The notes beneath the pieces are model-generated. The model made no database searches. It was not told the origin of the DNA and worked only from the letters and a program-made list of their open reading frames with translations. Below are positions 38,925-49,800 of a DNA stretch of 64,000 bases, piece after piece (position 1 is the stretch's first letter; each line of letters begins with the position of its first letter). Origin of the DNA: Bifidobacterium avesanii (GTDB lineage: Bacteria > Actinomycetota > Actinomycetes > Actinomycetales > Bifidobacteriaceae); the NCBI RefSeq assembly GCF_009299475.1, contig NZ_WBSN01000013.1, positions 1 to 64,000 of the forward strand, read 5' to 3'. Position numbers and translations under genes: made by a program.

Positions 38925-39854
38925 ATGAACGCCGAAGTTCCGCATGGCACGCATGCCGTGCAGGGCCCACAGACTGCGCATGGCCCGCAAATACCCGTGG
39001 CCCCGCGGGCGGAGATCAACAACGACATGTCCAACGACCGTTTCGACATGTTCCATGTGTCCGACCCGGTCGACCCGGACATGACCACGTTCCACTACCG
39101 CGACGGGTACGAGGTGCACTGCACGCTCGAGGGCGGCGGGTTGTTCTTCCTCGACGGGCGCGAGTACGTGAGCGCGCCGGGCACCGTCATTCTGGTGCAC
39201 TACGGGCATCTGTGCCGCATCATCCGGCAGGTCTCGCCGGTCTTCGAGCGCATGTACTTCTACGTGTCGCCCCGGCTGCTGCGGGAGGCGTCCACGCCGC
39301 GCAGCGATCTTGAGGTCTGCTTCCGGGACGCGGGCAGCCCGGTCACGCGCGTGGTGGGCATGGACTTGGATGCGCTGCGCGTCCACGCCCGGCTGCTGGA
39401 TGAGGCCCGGCGCGAGGCCGACGCCGGTGCGTTCGGCGGGGACATCCTGCTCGAACACCGCTTTCTGGACCTCATGGTGGACGTCAACCGGGTGACGCGC
39501 TGCTCGGGCAATGTGCTGCTGCAGGCGCGCGGCGAGCTGTCCCCGCTGGTCGACGGTGTGACGCGGTACATCAACGGGCATCTGACCGACGACCTGACGC
39601 TCGACGCGCTCGCCGACCGGTTCTTCACCGACAAATTCCACCTCTCGCGCGCGTTCAAGCGAGAGGTGGGCATCACCGTGCACGACTTCATCGTCAAGAA
39701 GCGTCTGTGGATGGCCAAGCGTCTGCTGCTGCGCGGCGCGAACGCTCAGACGGCGTGCGTGCAAAGCGGCTTTAGGACGTACACGCACTTCCTGCGCAGC
39801 TTCAAGAATGCCTACGGCATGACCCCGCGCGAATTCGTGGCCCGTTCGACGTGA
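38925..39854 (+). CDS. AraC-family regulator (sugar-sensing type)
   Basis: 309 residues from the chosen ATG. Residues about 30-120 are an AraC-type cupin sensor (YEVHCTLEGGGLFFLDGREY; GTVILVHYGHLCRI), and the last 100 hold the double helix-turn-helix (LTLDALADRFFTDKFHLSRAFKREVG; QTACVQSGFRTYTHFLRSFK; MTPREF). The true start is uncertain: 38871 would add a hydrophobic stretch unlike the family, and 39028 is also possible; none has a good binding site. Divergent orientation to the binding-protein gene implies local control of it. Confidence 0.87.
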   Translation: MNAEVPHGTHAVQGPQTAHGPQIPVAPRAEINNDMSNDRFDMFHVSDPVDPDMTTFHYRDGYEVHCTLEGGGLFFLDGREYVSAPGTVILVHYGHLCRIIRQVSPVFERMYFYVSPRLLREASTPRSDLEVCFRDAGSPVTRVVGMDLDALRVHARLLDEARREADAGAFGGDILLEHRFLDLMVDVNRVTRCSGNVLLQARGELSPLVDGVTRYINGHLTDDLTLDALADRFFTDKFHLSRAFKREVGITVHDFIVKKRLWMAKRLLLRGANAQTACVQSGFRTYTHFLRSFKNAYGMTPREFVARST

Positions 39855-39977
39855 TCGTTCCAATCTGTGGCCTCTTCGGCGCAGATTGGAACGATCGCCC
39901 TGTTTTTGCCGTCTTCGGGGGCCGGTTTTGCCGTCATTCGTTCCAAGCTGCGTTTTCCGGGGCGCAGGTTGGAACGA
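39855..39977. repeat. Pair of 40-nt TCGTTCCAA hairpins, 83 bp apart
   Basis: Copies at 39855-39894 and 39938-39977, starts 83 bp apart as in the pair at 10368/10451. The first begins two bases after the AraC stop codon. Between them a 22-bp segment around GCCGGTTTTGCCGTC explains the difference from the 61-bp pair at 34755. Confidence 0.85.
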
Positions 39978-40030
39978 ACGACGACAAAACGGGGCGGCCT
40001 CGGACACGTAGGCATTCGGCCACGCGCCCG

Positions 40031-40271
40031 CGTGTGTGTCGCAATCCGCGTCCAATTCCGAAATTGGTGGCAATTGGAGACGCATTGGCCGGTCGCCGTG
40101 TCCTGATTCGCATCCGGTTCCGGAAATGGATGCAGGTCGAGACGCATCGGCGCCACGTCGTGTCCCGGATCGCCGCCGTTCTCGCAATTGGATGCAGGTC
40201 GAGACACAAAAAGCCTCCTGTGGCTTGCTTCGCATCCATCGCGAACAATGGGTGCGATTCAAGACATAGGA
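40031..40271. repeat. GTGTC...GCATCC repeats, ~62-bp period (array F)
   Basis: Four units; segment ends corresponding to GCATCC fall at 40053, 40115, 40177 and 40237 (steps 62, 62, 60). Inverted partners such as GGATGCAGGTCGAGACGC lie between. Same family as arrays E and G, again preceded by TCGTTCCAA hairpins as at 34755. Confidence 0.85.
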
Positions 40272-40408
40272 GGCGTGGCTGGCAGGGACGGGCGGGACCC
40301 CGGTTGACGTGCAATCGTGCAGTCACGCGGACATGGGGAAGGTGAACGTCCGCGAGAATGCGCGCCAATCGGGGCGCATCGGGCCCGCGATCAGTTCCTA
40401 ACCAACGA
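40272..40408. other. Gap between array F and the second binding-protein gene
   Basis: No gene. ATGCGCC and GGGGCGCATCGGG near 40358-40388 form a possible small hairpin downstream of the minus-strand gene ending at 40409. Confidence 0.35.
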
Positions 40409-41731
40409 TCAGGCGGCGTCGATGCTGGCCTGCAGTTCGGCGATCATCTCCTTGGCGGCCTGAGCGGCGGTCTTGTCGCCGAACGCCACGTTCTGCTCGT
40501 AGCGCTTGATCACGTTCATCACGTCGGAGCCGCCGTTGGGCGTGATCTCCGGGGCGTCACCGAGCTTGTCCTCGATCACGTCCTGGAACTCGAGGGCCTT
40601 CTGATCGGTGCCCGTGGTGGACTTGGCCAGCGCCGCGCGGATCTTGTTGTTGCCCGGGATGCCGCGCTCGGTGCCGAGGATCTTGCCGGCCTCCTCGTCG
40701 TTGATGAGGTAGTCGATGAGCATGGCCGCCTCGGCCGGGTGCTCGGACTTCGCGGAGATGGACCAGTACTGGCTGGGCTTGAGGTACGCGGACTTCTTCG
40801 ACTGGTCGGACGAGGGGATGGGCACGAGGCTCATGTTGTCCGTGCCGGCGGACTTGGCGTTCGAGGTGATCATGGCCGCCTGTGCGAAGACCATGGCCTG
40901 CTTGCCCTGCGCGAAGTCGCTCTGGTCCTGCGTGCCGGCCATCTGCTCGGCCCAGCGGTCGGACGAACCCGCGATGGGGGAGGAGCCGTGCGTCCAGTCG
41001 TACGACATCTGGAGGAATTCCGCCAGCGTGCCTTCGGAGATGGAGACCTTGCCGTCCTTGAACAGGCTCTCGCCGTGCTGGCGCGCCCACTGGGTCAGTC
41101 CCGTGCTGTCGATCATGGTGCCGATGCCCGTGGCCTCGCCGCCGCTCTTCTGGACGATCTGCTCGCCTACCTTGACCAGGTCGTCCCACGTCCACTTCGA
41201 GGTGTCCGGCAGGGTGACGCCGTACTTGTCGAGTACGTCGTTGTTGACGATGATCGCGTAGGCCGCGGAGGAGATCGGGGCGGCGTACTGCGTGCCCTGA
41301 TATTCGCCGGTGCCCTTGAGCGAGGCGTCCATCTGGTTCAGATCAAGGTAGTTCGAGACCTTCGACAGGTCGTACAGTGAGCCCTGCGAGGCGTAGGACG
41401 CGAGGTACATCTCGTCCATCTGCAGCACGTCCGGGACCTCGCCGCCCGCGTTCTGCGTGGCGAGCTTGTCCCAGTAGCCGGTCCAGTCGGAGTACTCCAC
41501 GTTCACGGTGATGTTGGGGTGCTTGGCGTGGAACGCGTCGATGGCCTGCTGGGTGAGCTTGAGGCGCGCGTCGGAGCCCCACCAGCTGATGGTCAGGGTC
41601 ACCGGTTCGTCCGAGGCCTTGGCCTCGCCGTTCGAGGCATTGTTGCCCGAGCCGCCGCAGCCGGCCAGGGCCATCGCCATCGCGCACGCGGTCGCCGTGC
41701 CGCCGATCAGCCTGTTTCCGAGAGACTTCAT
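40409..41731 (-). CDS. ABC sugar-binding lipoprotein (paralogue 2)
   Basis: 440 residues; signal peptide MKSLGNRLIGGTATACAMAM with lipobox LAGC. The mature part starts VTLTISWWGSD and follows paralogue 1 closely (VEYSDWTGYWDKLAT; IIVNNDVLDKYG; WARQHGESLFKDGKV; AEAAMLIDYLINDEEAGKIL). The sugar-contact parts (for example the segment after SAAYA versus IAGHG) differ, so the ligands probably differ. No permease genes are adjacent. A GTG at 41740 with AAAGGAAC is an alternative start, three residues longer. A 24-bp palindrome lies about 100 bp upstream. Confidence 0.93.
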   Translation of the reverse strand: MKSLGNRLIGGTATACAMAMALAGCGGSGNNASNGEAKASDEPVTLTISWWGSDARLKLTQQAIDAFHAKHPNITVNVEYSDWTGYWDKLATQNAGGEVPDVLQMDEMYLASYASQGSLYDLSKVSNYLDLNQMDASLKGTGEYQGTQYAAPISSAAYAIIVNNDVLDKYGVTLPDTSKWTWDDLVKVGEQIVQKSGGEATGIGTMIDSTGLTQWARQHGESLFKDGKVSISEGTLAEFLQMSYDWTHGSSPIAGSSDRWAEQMAGTQDQSDFAQGKQAMVFAQAAMITSNAKSAGTDNMSLVPIPSSDQSKKSAYLKPSQYWSISAKSEHPAEAAMLIDYLINDEEAGKILGTERGIPGNNKIRAALAKSTTGTDQKALEFQDVIEDKLGDAPEITPNGGSDVMNVIKRYEQNVAFGDKTAAQAAKEMIAELQASIDAA

Positions 41732-41834
41732 CGTCCTCACTGTTCCTTTCCTTGACGGTGCCCCGCCGGTTCCGCCGCGTCGCCGAAGCCGCTGTGCGAT
41801 GGGCGCCGTGCGTTGGTTGGAATTGCCGTGGGGC

Positions 41835-41858
41835 CATTCCCTCGCCGTAGAGGGAATG
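41835..41858. promoter_or_regulatory. Hyphenated palindrome upstream of binding protein 2
   Basis: CATTCCCTC and GAGGGAATG are perfect 9-bp complements around GCCGTA. Placed about 105 bp before the binding-protein start, it is a good candidate operator, for example for the AraC regulator at 42.5-43.4 kb or another regulator. Confidence 0.5.
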
Positions 41859-41966
41859 TGTGGTTATGGCACTACAGTACGACCGGAATGCCGCCGTGGC
41901 GTGGTAAATGTTGCGCTCCCGTATGTGAAAATTGCTCGGTGCGGCCTCTTCGCGCATGGGATAAGG

Positions 41967-41993
41967 AACGCCCCGGGCGTGCGCTCCGGGGCG
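41967..41993 (-). terminator. Terminator of the small membrane-protein gene
   Basis: CGCCCCGG and CCGGGGCG form a GC-rich stem read on the minus strand, followed by TTCCTT. It lies 20 bp after the stop codon of the gene at 42013-42189. Confidence 0.6.
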
Positions 41994-42012
41994 CGAAGCA
42001 TGCCGGACCGGG

Positions 42013-42189
42013 TTAATCCCGCGTGCCGTTGCTCCAGTCGCTCACCGCCGCGTAGACGAGGACCGCCACATAGGTGATCCATGCCAGCGTCGGTGAGATC
42101 TGGCCCGCCAGCGCGACGGACGACGCCGAGGCGATGATCGGGAACATGGCGGTTTTGCCATGGCGGGGCATGTTGGTCTTCGAACTCAT
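42013..42189 (-). CDS. Small membrane protein of unknown function
   Basis: 58 residues: a basic N-terminus (MSSKTNMPRHGKTAM), two hydrophobic segments (FPIIASASSVALAG and LAWITYVAVLVYAAV) and SDWSNGTRD at the end. AAGGAGG seven bases before the ATG is a near-perfect binding site, and a terminator follows, so it is probably a real, well-translated gene. Not assigned to a family. It could be a small component of a membrane complex or a stress peptide; nothing in the sequence decides. Confidence 0.65.
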   Translation of the reverse strand: MSSKTNMPRHGKTAMFPIIASASSVALAGQISPTLAWITYVAVLVYAAVSDWSNGTRD

Positions 42190-42448
42190 GAGTGAGTCCT
42201 CCTTAATCAGTGGGTTTGCGGATAACGGCTTTCGCCGTGGTTCCGAACCGGTTCCATGCGGTTCGGAATTGATACCTATGATATCGAAAAAGATATCTAA
42301 TAGTACGGTGTGTCGGAGGAACAAAATCGAGGATCGTGCCATAATGGAGGCGGTGGAAGGCGGTTCCATCCGCAAGGCCCGTTAATGGTGCGCAACATGG
42401 ACTTTGGCTAAGCGGCGTCGACCACTGGGGTGTCAGTGCCCCGTTTGC
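42190..42448. other. Promoter region of the small membrane protein
   Basis: No gene. GATATCGAAAAAGATATC (about 42281-42298) is a hyphenated palindrome in an AT-rich island and may be the operator/promoter of the minus-strand gene at 42189. Confidence 0.4.
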
Positions 42449-42455
42449 AGACGTT

Positions 42456-42483
42456 GAGGCCGGTGCCGCGAGGCGCCGGCCTC
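42456..42483 (-). terminator. Hairpin downstream of the AraC gene
   Basis: GAGGCCGG (42456-42463) pairs with CCGGCCTC (42476-42483). It lies 37 bp after the stop codon of the minus-strand AraC gene; U-tract is poor on that strand. Confidence 0.5.
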
Positions 42484-42520
42484 TTCGCGTATGCGCGTGC
42501 CGGAAAGCCTCGGCCGCCGC

Positions 42521-43378
42521 CTACCGCCCCGCGTTCTGCCGCCGGAATTCGATGGGGGAGACGCCGTTCCTGCGCTTGAACGCCGCGCAAAAGGCGCTGG
42601 CGTCGGTGAAGCCGCATTCCTCGCACAGGCGCTTCAGGGGCGCGTCGGAATTGGCGAGCATGTACTTCGCGGCGTGCATGCGTGCGTCCACGATGTACGC
42701 GTGCGGGGTGTATCCGGTCTCCTTCCTGAAGACGCGGATGAAGTGGTATTCGCTCATGAACGCCCGCGCGGCCAGCTCGTCGATGGGCAGCGGGTCGGCG
42801 AGGTGGCTGGCGATGTAGGCGAGCACGTCCTCGATGGCGTGCGGCTGGCGCTGCGAGGACGGGCCGCCATCGGACGCCGCCACGGCGAATTCGGTGAGCA
42901 CGTCCGTGATGAACTTGGCCATGCGCGGTTCGCTGATGCGCTGCGCGGCGTGGAAGACGTCGAAGATGCCGGTCAGGCGCGTGATGGCGTAGCTCGGGTC
43001 CTTGAGCGAGAACACGTTGCCCAGGCGGTCGGTGATGAGTTCGAAGTACGCCCGCGCGGTCGGGCCGTCGAAGTGCAGCCACAGCACCTCGCTCGCCTCG
43101 GTGGCGGCGTACGAATGCCGCCGGTAGCAGTCGAGCAGCACGAAGTCGCCCTTGCCGGCGTGCTGGGTGCCGCGGTCCGTGGCGACGTCGAACCCGCCGC
43201 TGCGGATAGCCATCACGAGGAAGCTGTCGAACGAGCTGCGCTCCTGCCGGTAGCCCGCCTCGTAGCGGAAGAATCCCGCGCGCAGCGGGTACAGGAACGT
43301 GCGCAGCGCCGTTTTGCTCGGCGTGTAGATGTAGAAGTCCGATCCCTCGTTGGCGATTCCGTGCTCCGCTGGCTTCAT
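42521..43378 (-). CDS. AraC-family regulator
   Basis: 285 residues. The N-terminal cupin sensor (TFLYPLRAGFFRYEAGYRQERSSF region; GGFDVATDRG; DFVLLDCYRRHSY) and the C-terminal double helix-turn-helix (LPIDELAARAFMSEYHFIRVF; PLKRLCEECGFTDASAFCAAFK; GVSPIEF) are complete. AAGGATC precedes the ATG at good spacing. Divergent from the GH2-DUF5107-GH35-yesL series starting at 43882, and so its likely regulator. Confidence 0.9.
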   Translation of the reverse strand: MKPAEHGIANEGSDFYIYTPSKTALRTFLYPLRAGFFRYEAGYRQERSSFDSFLVMAIRSGGFDVATDRGTQHAGKGDFVLLDCYRRHSYAATEASEVLWLHFDGPTARAYFELITDRLGNVFSLKDPSYAITRLTGIFDVFHAAQRISEPRMAKFITDVLTEFAVAASDGGPSSQRQPHAIEDVLAYIASHLADPLPIDELAARAFMSEYHFIRVFRKETGYTPHAYIVDARMHAAKYMLANSDAPLKRLCEECGFTDASAFCAAFKRRNGVSPIEFRRQNAGR

Positions 43379-43507
43379 GTGCGATCCTTGAATGCGATGC
43401 TGATGGTAATGGCAATAATGCCACATGCCGCGCGGTTGGCCCATCGGAGTGTCAATCGTTTGCTGTCTGTCCCGTCCGCCCATTCGCCGGTCCGCCGTGC
43501 CGTTCCT

Positions 43508-43623
43508 GCCCAATCTGAACGTACGGATTGCCATATTGGGCAGAAGCTGCTGATAAGAGTGGCAATGGGTGCTCTCAGATCATGTTTTTGCCCAATCACG
43601 CAATATGGCGGCGCAGATTGGGC
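43508..43623. repeat. GCCCAAT double-hairpin element (copy 2)
   Basis: GCCCAAT at 43508 and ATTGGGC at 43535 recur at 43590 and 43617, an 82-bp offset identical to copy 1 at 11491. The element lies in the 503-bp divergent region between the AraC gene and the GH2 gene; apart from it, I see no gene there. Confidence 0.8.
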
Positions 43624-43881
43624 AGCTTCATGATGTGACGGCGGAGAACGGTTGCGGAAACGGCAATTTTTTCGTATGACAGTGCAATTTTCGCGGGTTG
43701 CGGACCATCGGCCGCGCGGCGGCGGTGCGTACAGTGGAAGACGTGGCGGCGGGCGGACTCCGCATGGCCGGGCGGGATGCGCCGGGCTCGCAGGAGGCGC
43801 CGAATCGCATGATGTGATGGACGACGGCGTTCGCGCAGGCGGCAAAAGCGCCGCCGCGGACGGAACCAAGGAGGGTTTGCG

Positions 43882-46761
43882 ATGCTCATCGACCTGCAGG
43901 GCCAGTGGGAGGCGGCGATCGACGACGGCGTGCCGCGTCCGTTCGCGGTGCCGGGGACGCTGGACGAATCCGGCATCGGATACCCGGACGTGGTGCGTGA
44001 GGCGAAGGTGAAGACCGCGGACGACGACGGCAGCGCGCTCGTGCAGGGAGCCGGCGGCACGGACACCGACGGCAATGCCGCAGCCGCATGGGCCACGCGC
44101 TTCACCCGCAGGTTCACCTACGAAGGTCCGGCCGTGTTCTCCCGATCGGTGGATGCGGACGGCCGCATCGAGCCCGGCGATCGCGTCTTCCTTGAGATCG
44201 AGCGCGCCCGGTGCCTGAGCCTGCGGGTCAACGGCGAGGCGGTCGCGCACACCGCCGTCGGAGGCCGGGACCCCGGGGCCGGCGGCACGCTGAGCACGCC
44301 GCACGTCTTCGAGGTGACCGGGCTGCTGGGACGGACCCCGGGCCGCGCCGACCGCATCGAACTCATCGGCGACAACTCGTACCCCGGTCTGCCGTACGCG
44401 GGAATCATCCGCTCCTCGGCGGCCACCGACGAAACGCAGACCAACTGGAACGGTCTGCTCGGCTACGTGCGGCTGCGCACCGAGCCCGCCGCGTTCGTCG
44501 CCGCGGTCCGCGCATATCCAAAGGGCGACCGGCTGCGCGTGGAGGTCGACGTGGACGCCGCCGAGGCCTGCGCCGCCGCGCGCATCCGCCTTACGTCCCC
44601 GGCGTTGAAGCGACAGGCGGAACGCGAGGTGGAGCTGGAGGAGGGCAGGCGCACGGTGGTCTTCGACCGGCTGCCGCTGCGCGACGACGCGGCGCGGTGG
44701 GACGAGGGCGAAGGCAACCTCCACGAGCTCACCGTGACGCTGGAGACGGCCGTGCGAAAGACGACGACGCCCAACACGGCCGCGCCGGAACCGCAGTCCA
44801 CGCCGGAACCACAATCCCCGCCGCGACCGCAGTCCTCGAAGACCATCCGCTTCGGCATCCGCGACTTCGGCGCCGACGCGCACGGCCGGCTCGCGATCAA
44901 CGGCCGGGCGTTCCTGCTGCGCGGCGAGGCGAACTGCGCGGTCTTCCCCGAAACCGGCCATGCGCCCATGGACGTGCCCTCATGGCGGCGCATTCTGGAA
45001 ACGTACCGGTCGTACGGCGTCAACGTGATGCGCTTCCACTCATGGTGTCCGCCCGACGCCGCGTTCGAGGCGGCCGACGGGATGGGCATGATGATGCAGC
45101 CCGAGCTGTCGCATTGGGACTACAAGGAGGCCTTCGAAGGCGCCGAATCATACGCCTACTACGCCGCCGAACTGGAGGCCGTGATCCTCGCGCTCGCCAA
45201 CCACCCCTCGTTCGTCATGCTCACGCTCGGCAACGAGCTGGCCTGCAACGAAACCGGCCACGCCCGCATGGACGCGCTGCTCGCCCGCGCCAGGGCGCTC
45301 GACACTACCCGCCTGTACGCCAACGGCTCGAACGTGCACTACGGCCACATCGGCTGCGATGCGGCGAGCGACTTCTACACGGCGGCCAAATACCATGACG
45401 GCTGGCTGCGCGCCACGGGCTCGCCGATGGCCGGCCCGCTCAACGGGCGCTACGCCAACGCCGCCAACGACTATGCCGGCACGATGGCGGTCCTGCGCGC
45501 GTCCAGCGTCCAGCCGGTGTTCGGCTTCGAGGTGGGCCAGTACGAGGTGCTGCCCGACTTCGGCGAGATAGACGCGTTCCACGGCGTGACCGACCCGGCG
45601 AACTACCGGATCATCCGCGACCGGGTGCGGGCCGCGGGGCTCGACGGCGAGCGGTGGCGCCGGCGCGTGGAGGCCACCGGCGAGCTGGCGCTGCTGTGCT
45701 ACCGCGAGGAGGTGGAGGCGGTGATGCGCACGCCGTCCATGAGTGGGCTGTCGCTGCTGGGATTGCAGGACTTCCCCGGCCAGGGCACCGCGCTGGTGGG
45801 CATGCTCAACGCGCACTTGGAACCGAAGCCGTACGACTTCGCGCGGCCCGAGCGGTTCCGTGCGTTCTTCCGCGACAGGCTCCCGCTCGCGCTGCTGCCG
45901 CGCTACACGTACGAGTCGGGCGACGTGCTCGCGGCAACCGTCAAAGTGGCCAACTACGGCAGGACGCCGGTCGGCGGGCCGGTTCGCATCGAGCTTCGGG
46001 GCGGCGGCGTGCGGATCGCCGACGCGTTGCCGCCGGTGCATTGTCCCGCCGGCGCGCTCACGGACGTGGGGGAGCTGCGCCTGCCGCTCGCCGGCGTGGC
46101 TGCGGACATGCCCCTGCGGCTCGACCTGACGGTGAGCGTGGGGGATGCGGCCAACACGTACCCGATCTGGGTGTATCCGCGCGAAACGGCCGATGCCGGA
46201 ACGGGAGCCGCCGGCGCCGGATCGCCGTACGTCCACGAAACCCGCCGCTTCGACGCCGAGGCCCGCGCGGTGCTGGCCGCCGGAGGCACGGTGTACCTGT
46301 CGCCACCGTCCACCGCCGAGGCGCTGCCGCATTCCATCCAGTGCCAGTTCTCCACGGATTTCTGGTCCGTGGGCACGTTCCCCGCGCAGTCCGGCGCGAT
46401 GGGCCAGCTCATCGACGCCGCGCACCCGCTGTTCCGCCGCTTCCCCACCGAAACGCACACGAACTGGCAGTGGTGGCCGATGGCCCGCCGCCGCGCGGTC
46501 GTGCTGCCCGGCGACCCGGAGGCGTTCGGCTCGATCGTCACCGAGCTGGACAGCTACGCGTTCCTCAGGCCCATGACCCAGCTCATGGAGTGCCGCTGCG
46601 GCGGCGGGCGCCTGCTGTTCTCCGCGTTCGGCCTGCAGGACCTCGCGGAGTACCCGGAGGCACGCGCGCTGCAGGCGGCCATCCGCGCGCACCTCGCGGA
46701 CCGGTCGTTCGCGCCGCGCGCCGAGGTCTCCCCGGACGCGGTCGCCGCGCTCGTCGCCTGA
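43882..46761 (+). CDS. GH2-family beta-glycosidase
   Basis: 959 residues, no signal peptide. N-terminal jelly-roll and immunoglobulin-like domains (about 1-330) lead to a TIM barrel: the start FLLRGEANCAVFPETGH, RFHSWCPPDAAFEAADGMGM, acid/base Glu452 (TLGNEL) and probable nucleophile Glu550 (FGFEVGQ). GH2 covers beta-galactosidases, beta-glucuronidases, beta-mannosidases and others. The non-canonical surroundings of the active site do not match LacZ, so specificity is open. A PEPQS-rich linker is at about 302-320. GGAGGG precedes the ATG. First gene of a likely operon under the divergent AraC regulator. Confidence 0.85.
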   Translation: MLIDLQGQWEAAIDDGVPRPFAVPGTLDESGIGYPDVVREAKVKTADDDGSALVQGAGGTDTDGNAAAAWATRFTRRFTYEGPAVFSRSVDADGRIEPGDRVFLEIERARCLSLRVNGEAVAHTAVGGRDPGAGGTLSTPHVFEVTGLLGRTPGRADRIELIGDNSYPGLPYAGIIRSSAATDETQTNWNGLLGYVRLRTEPAAFVAAVRAYPKGDRLRVEVDVDAAEACAAARIRLTSPALKRQAEREVELEEGRRTVVFDRLPLRDDAARWDEGEGNLHELTVTLETAVRKTTTPNTAAPEPQSTPEPQSPPRPQSSKTIRFGIRDFGADAHGRLAINGRAFLLRGEANCAVFPETGHAPMDVPSWRRILETYRSYGVNVMRFHSWCPPDAAFEAADGMGMMMQPELSHWDYKEAFEGAESYAYYAAELEAVILALANHPSFVMLTLGNELACNETGHARMDALLARARALDTTRLYANGSNVHYGHIGCDAASDFYTAAKYHDGWLRATGSPMAGPLNGRYANAANDYAGTMAVLRASSVQPVFGFEVGQYEVLPDFGEIDAFHGVTDPANYRIIRDRVRAAGLDGERWRRRVEATGELALLCYREEVEAVMRTPSMSGLSLLGLQDFPGQGTALVGMLNAHLEPKPYDFARPERFRAFFRDRLPLALLPRYTYESGDVLAATVKVANYGRTPVGGPVRIELRGGGVRIADALPPVHCPAGALTDVGELRLPLAGVAADMPLRLDLTVSVGDAANTYPIWVYPRETADAGTGAAGAGSPYVHETRRFDAEARAVLAAGGTVYLSPPSTAEALPHSIQCQFSTDFWSVGTFPAQSGAMGQLIDAAHPLFRRFPTETHTNWQWWPMARRRAVVLPGDPEAFGSIVTELDSYAFLRPMTQLMECRCGGGRLLFSAFGLQDLAEYPEARALQAAIRAHLADRSFAPRAEVSPDAVAALVA

Positions 46762-46895
46762 CGGCGGTGCCGGTCGGTGACATCGACCGCAATTTTTCAC
46801 CATCGATGAGCAAAAGAACCGCAGTCTCCGCTTGATTGCGACGGTAGCCTGAAGTCAATCGGCGAATACAGCACGTTCCAATGAAGGAGCAGACC

Positions 46896-49800
46896 ATGGG
46901 CGGCGTCACCATCACGGACACCACGATCACCATCCCCACCTACGAGATCGGCGCGGCGGACAAAAACCCCGAGTTCATCGAAAAGCGCGTGTACCAGGGC
47001 AGCTCCGGCCGCGTCTACCCGTACCCGGTGGTCGAAACGATCGGCGACGAGAAGCGCGACAAGGCGTATCGGGCCGTGATCCTCGAGAACGACTACCTCG
47101 AGGTGACCGTGCTGCCCGAGCTCGGCGGCCGCATCCAGTACGCGAGGGACAAGACCAACGGCTACGACTTCGTGTACCGCAACGACGTGATCAAGCCGGC
47201 GCTCGTGGGGCTCACCGGCCCGTGGATCTCCGGCGGCATCGAGTTCAACTGGCCGCAGCACCACCGTCCGACCACCTATCTGCCGGTCGACTACCGAATC
47301 GAGGATCTGCCCGACGGCGGCAAGGCGGTGCAGTGCCACGACACCGACCAGATGTACGGCACGCAGGCGGTCACCACGATCGCCCTGCACCCCGGCAAGG
47401 CGGTCATCGAGATCTCCGCGCAGCTGTACAACGGCACCGCGCTGCCGCAGACCTTCCTGTGGTGGGCCAACCCGGCCGTCCCGGTCAACGAGCACACCAA
47501 AACCGTCATGCCGCCGGACGTGACGGCCGTCATGGACCACGGCAAGCGCGACGTCTCCCGCTACCCGATCGCCACCGGCACCTACTACAAGCACGACTAC
47601 TCCGAGGGCGTGGACATCGGCCGCTACAAGAACGTGCCGGTACCGACCAGCTACATGGCCGCGCACTCCGAATACGACTTCGTTGGCGGCTACGACTTCG
47701 GTGTGGGCGCGGGCATCCTGCACGTGGCCGACCACCACGTCAGCCCCGGCAAGAAGCAGTGGACGTGGGGCAACGGCGACTTCGGCCGCGCGTGGGACCG
47801 CAACCTCACCGACGCCAACGGCCCGTACGTGGAGCTCATGACCGGCGTGTTCACCGACAACCAGCCCGACTTCACGTGGCTCAAGCCGTACGAGGGCAAG
47901 ACCTTCACGCAGTACTTCATGCCGTACAAGGGCGTGGGGCTCGTCAAGAACGCCACCGTGGACGCGGCCGTGAATCTGGAGATCGGCCCCGAGGACACGT
48001 TCGGAGCGGCCGGAGAGACCGAGGGCGTCGAGGCGCAGGGGCTCAAGGCCGGGCAAGGCCGCGTGACCGCGTACGCCACGGGCGTGTTCGAGGGCGCCCG
48101 CGTGACCGTGGCCAACCGCGCGACCGGCGAGACGCTGTACTCCCACACCGGCGTGATCGGCCCGAACGACGTCGTCCGCGCCGAATTCGAGACCGGGGGC
48201 GCGCCGGCCACCGACATCACCGTCACCGTGGCCGACGAGGACGGCAGGGTGCTCGTCGAGTACACGCCGAAGCCGCGGAGGATCGAGAAGCTGCCGGAGC
48301 CGGCCAAGGCCGCCGACGAGCCCGAGCGAATCGCCACCAACGAGGAGCTGCTGCTCGCCGGCCTGCACCTCGAGCAGTACCGCCACGCCACCTACATGCC
48401 GGACCCGTACTACCTCGAGGGCCTCAAGCGCGACCCGGGCGACGCGCGCATCAACAACGCGTACGGCAGGCTGCTCCTGCGCCGCGGCGACTTCACGGGC
48501 GCCGAGCGGTACTTCCGCGCGGCCATCAGGCGCCTGACCAAGCACAACACCCAGCCGTACGACTCCGAGCCACACTACAACCTCGGTCTGGCGCTGCTCT
48601 ACCAGGGCGGACGGGACGGCGAGGCCTTCGACGCCTTCTTCAAGGCCACGTGGGACGACGCCCAGAAGGAGCGCGCGTTCTTCGCCATGGCCGCCGTCGC
48701 CGCCCGCCGCGGCGACTATGCCGACGCCCTCGAATACGCGGACGCCTCCCTGACCCGCAACACCATGAACGTCAAGGCCCGCGCGCTGAGGGCGTACCTG
48801 CTGCGCAAGCTGGGACGTGCGCGGGACGCCGCCGCGGCGATCGAGGAGAACCTGAAAATCGACGCGTTCGACTTCGTGTCCGGCAACGAGCGCGTGATCG
48901 CCGGCGCCGACCCGGCCGAACTTGAGGGGCTCATGCGCGGATTCCACGAGAACTACCTCATGGCCGCGCGCGACTACGCTTTGTTCGGCGCCTACGGGGA
49001 GGCGCTGGCGCTGCTCGCCAAGGCCGACCAAACCAAGCCGATGGTCCGGTACTACGAAGGCCATTACCTTGCCCAACTCGGCCGCGACGCCGAGGCCCGG
49101 GCCGCCTTCGAGGCCGCCGAGGCCGCGCCCTCCGACTACTGCTTCCCGAACAAGCTCGAGGACATCGCCCCTCTGGAACGCGCCATCGCGACCGTGAACG
49201 GCCCGAAGGCCGCGTACTACCTCGGCTGCCTGTACTACGACAAGACGCTTGCCGACCGCGCAATCGCCCTGTGGGAGCGGTCGCGCGACCTCGACCCGTC
49301 CTTCCCGACCGTGCATCGCAACCTCGCGCTCGCCTACTACAACAAGCGCGGCGACGCCGAGCGTGCCCAAGCCGAGATCGAGGAGGCGTACCGGCTCGAC
49401 GAGTCCGACGCCCGCGTGTTTCTGGAGCTCGACCAGCTGCACCGCAGGATCGGCTGGACCTACGCCCGCCGCCTCGCCGAGTTCGAGCGGCACCTCGACG
49501 TGGTGTCCGCGCGCGACGACCTGTTCATCGAGTACCTCACCGTGCTCAACCAGACCGGCAACCACGCGCGCGCCTACGAGCTCATGCGTCGCCGCCGCTT
49601 CCACCCGTGGGAGGGCGGCGAGGGCAAGGTCACCGGCCAGTACCGCATCGCGCTGACCCTGCTCGCCAAGGACGCCATGGCCGCCGGCGAATGGGAGCAT
49701 GCCCGCGACCTGCTCACCCGCGCGCTCGCGTACCCGCACAACCTCGGCGAGGGCAAGCTCGAGGGCCAAAAGGACAACGACCTGCACTACTGGCTCGGCG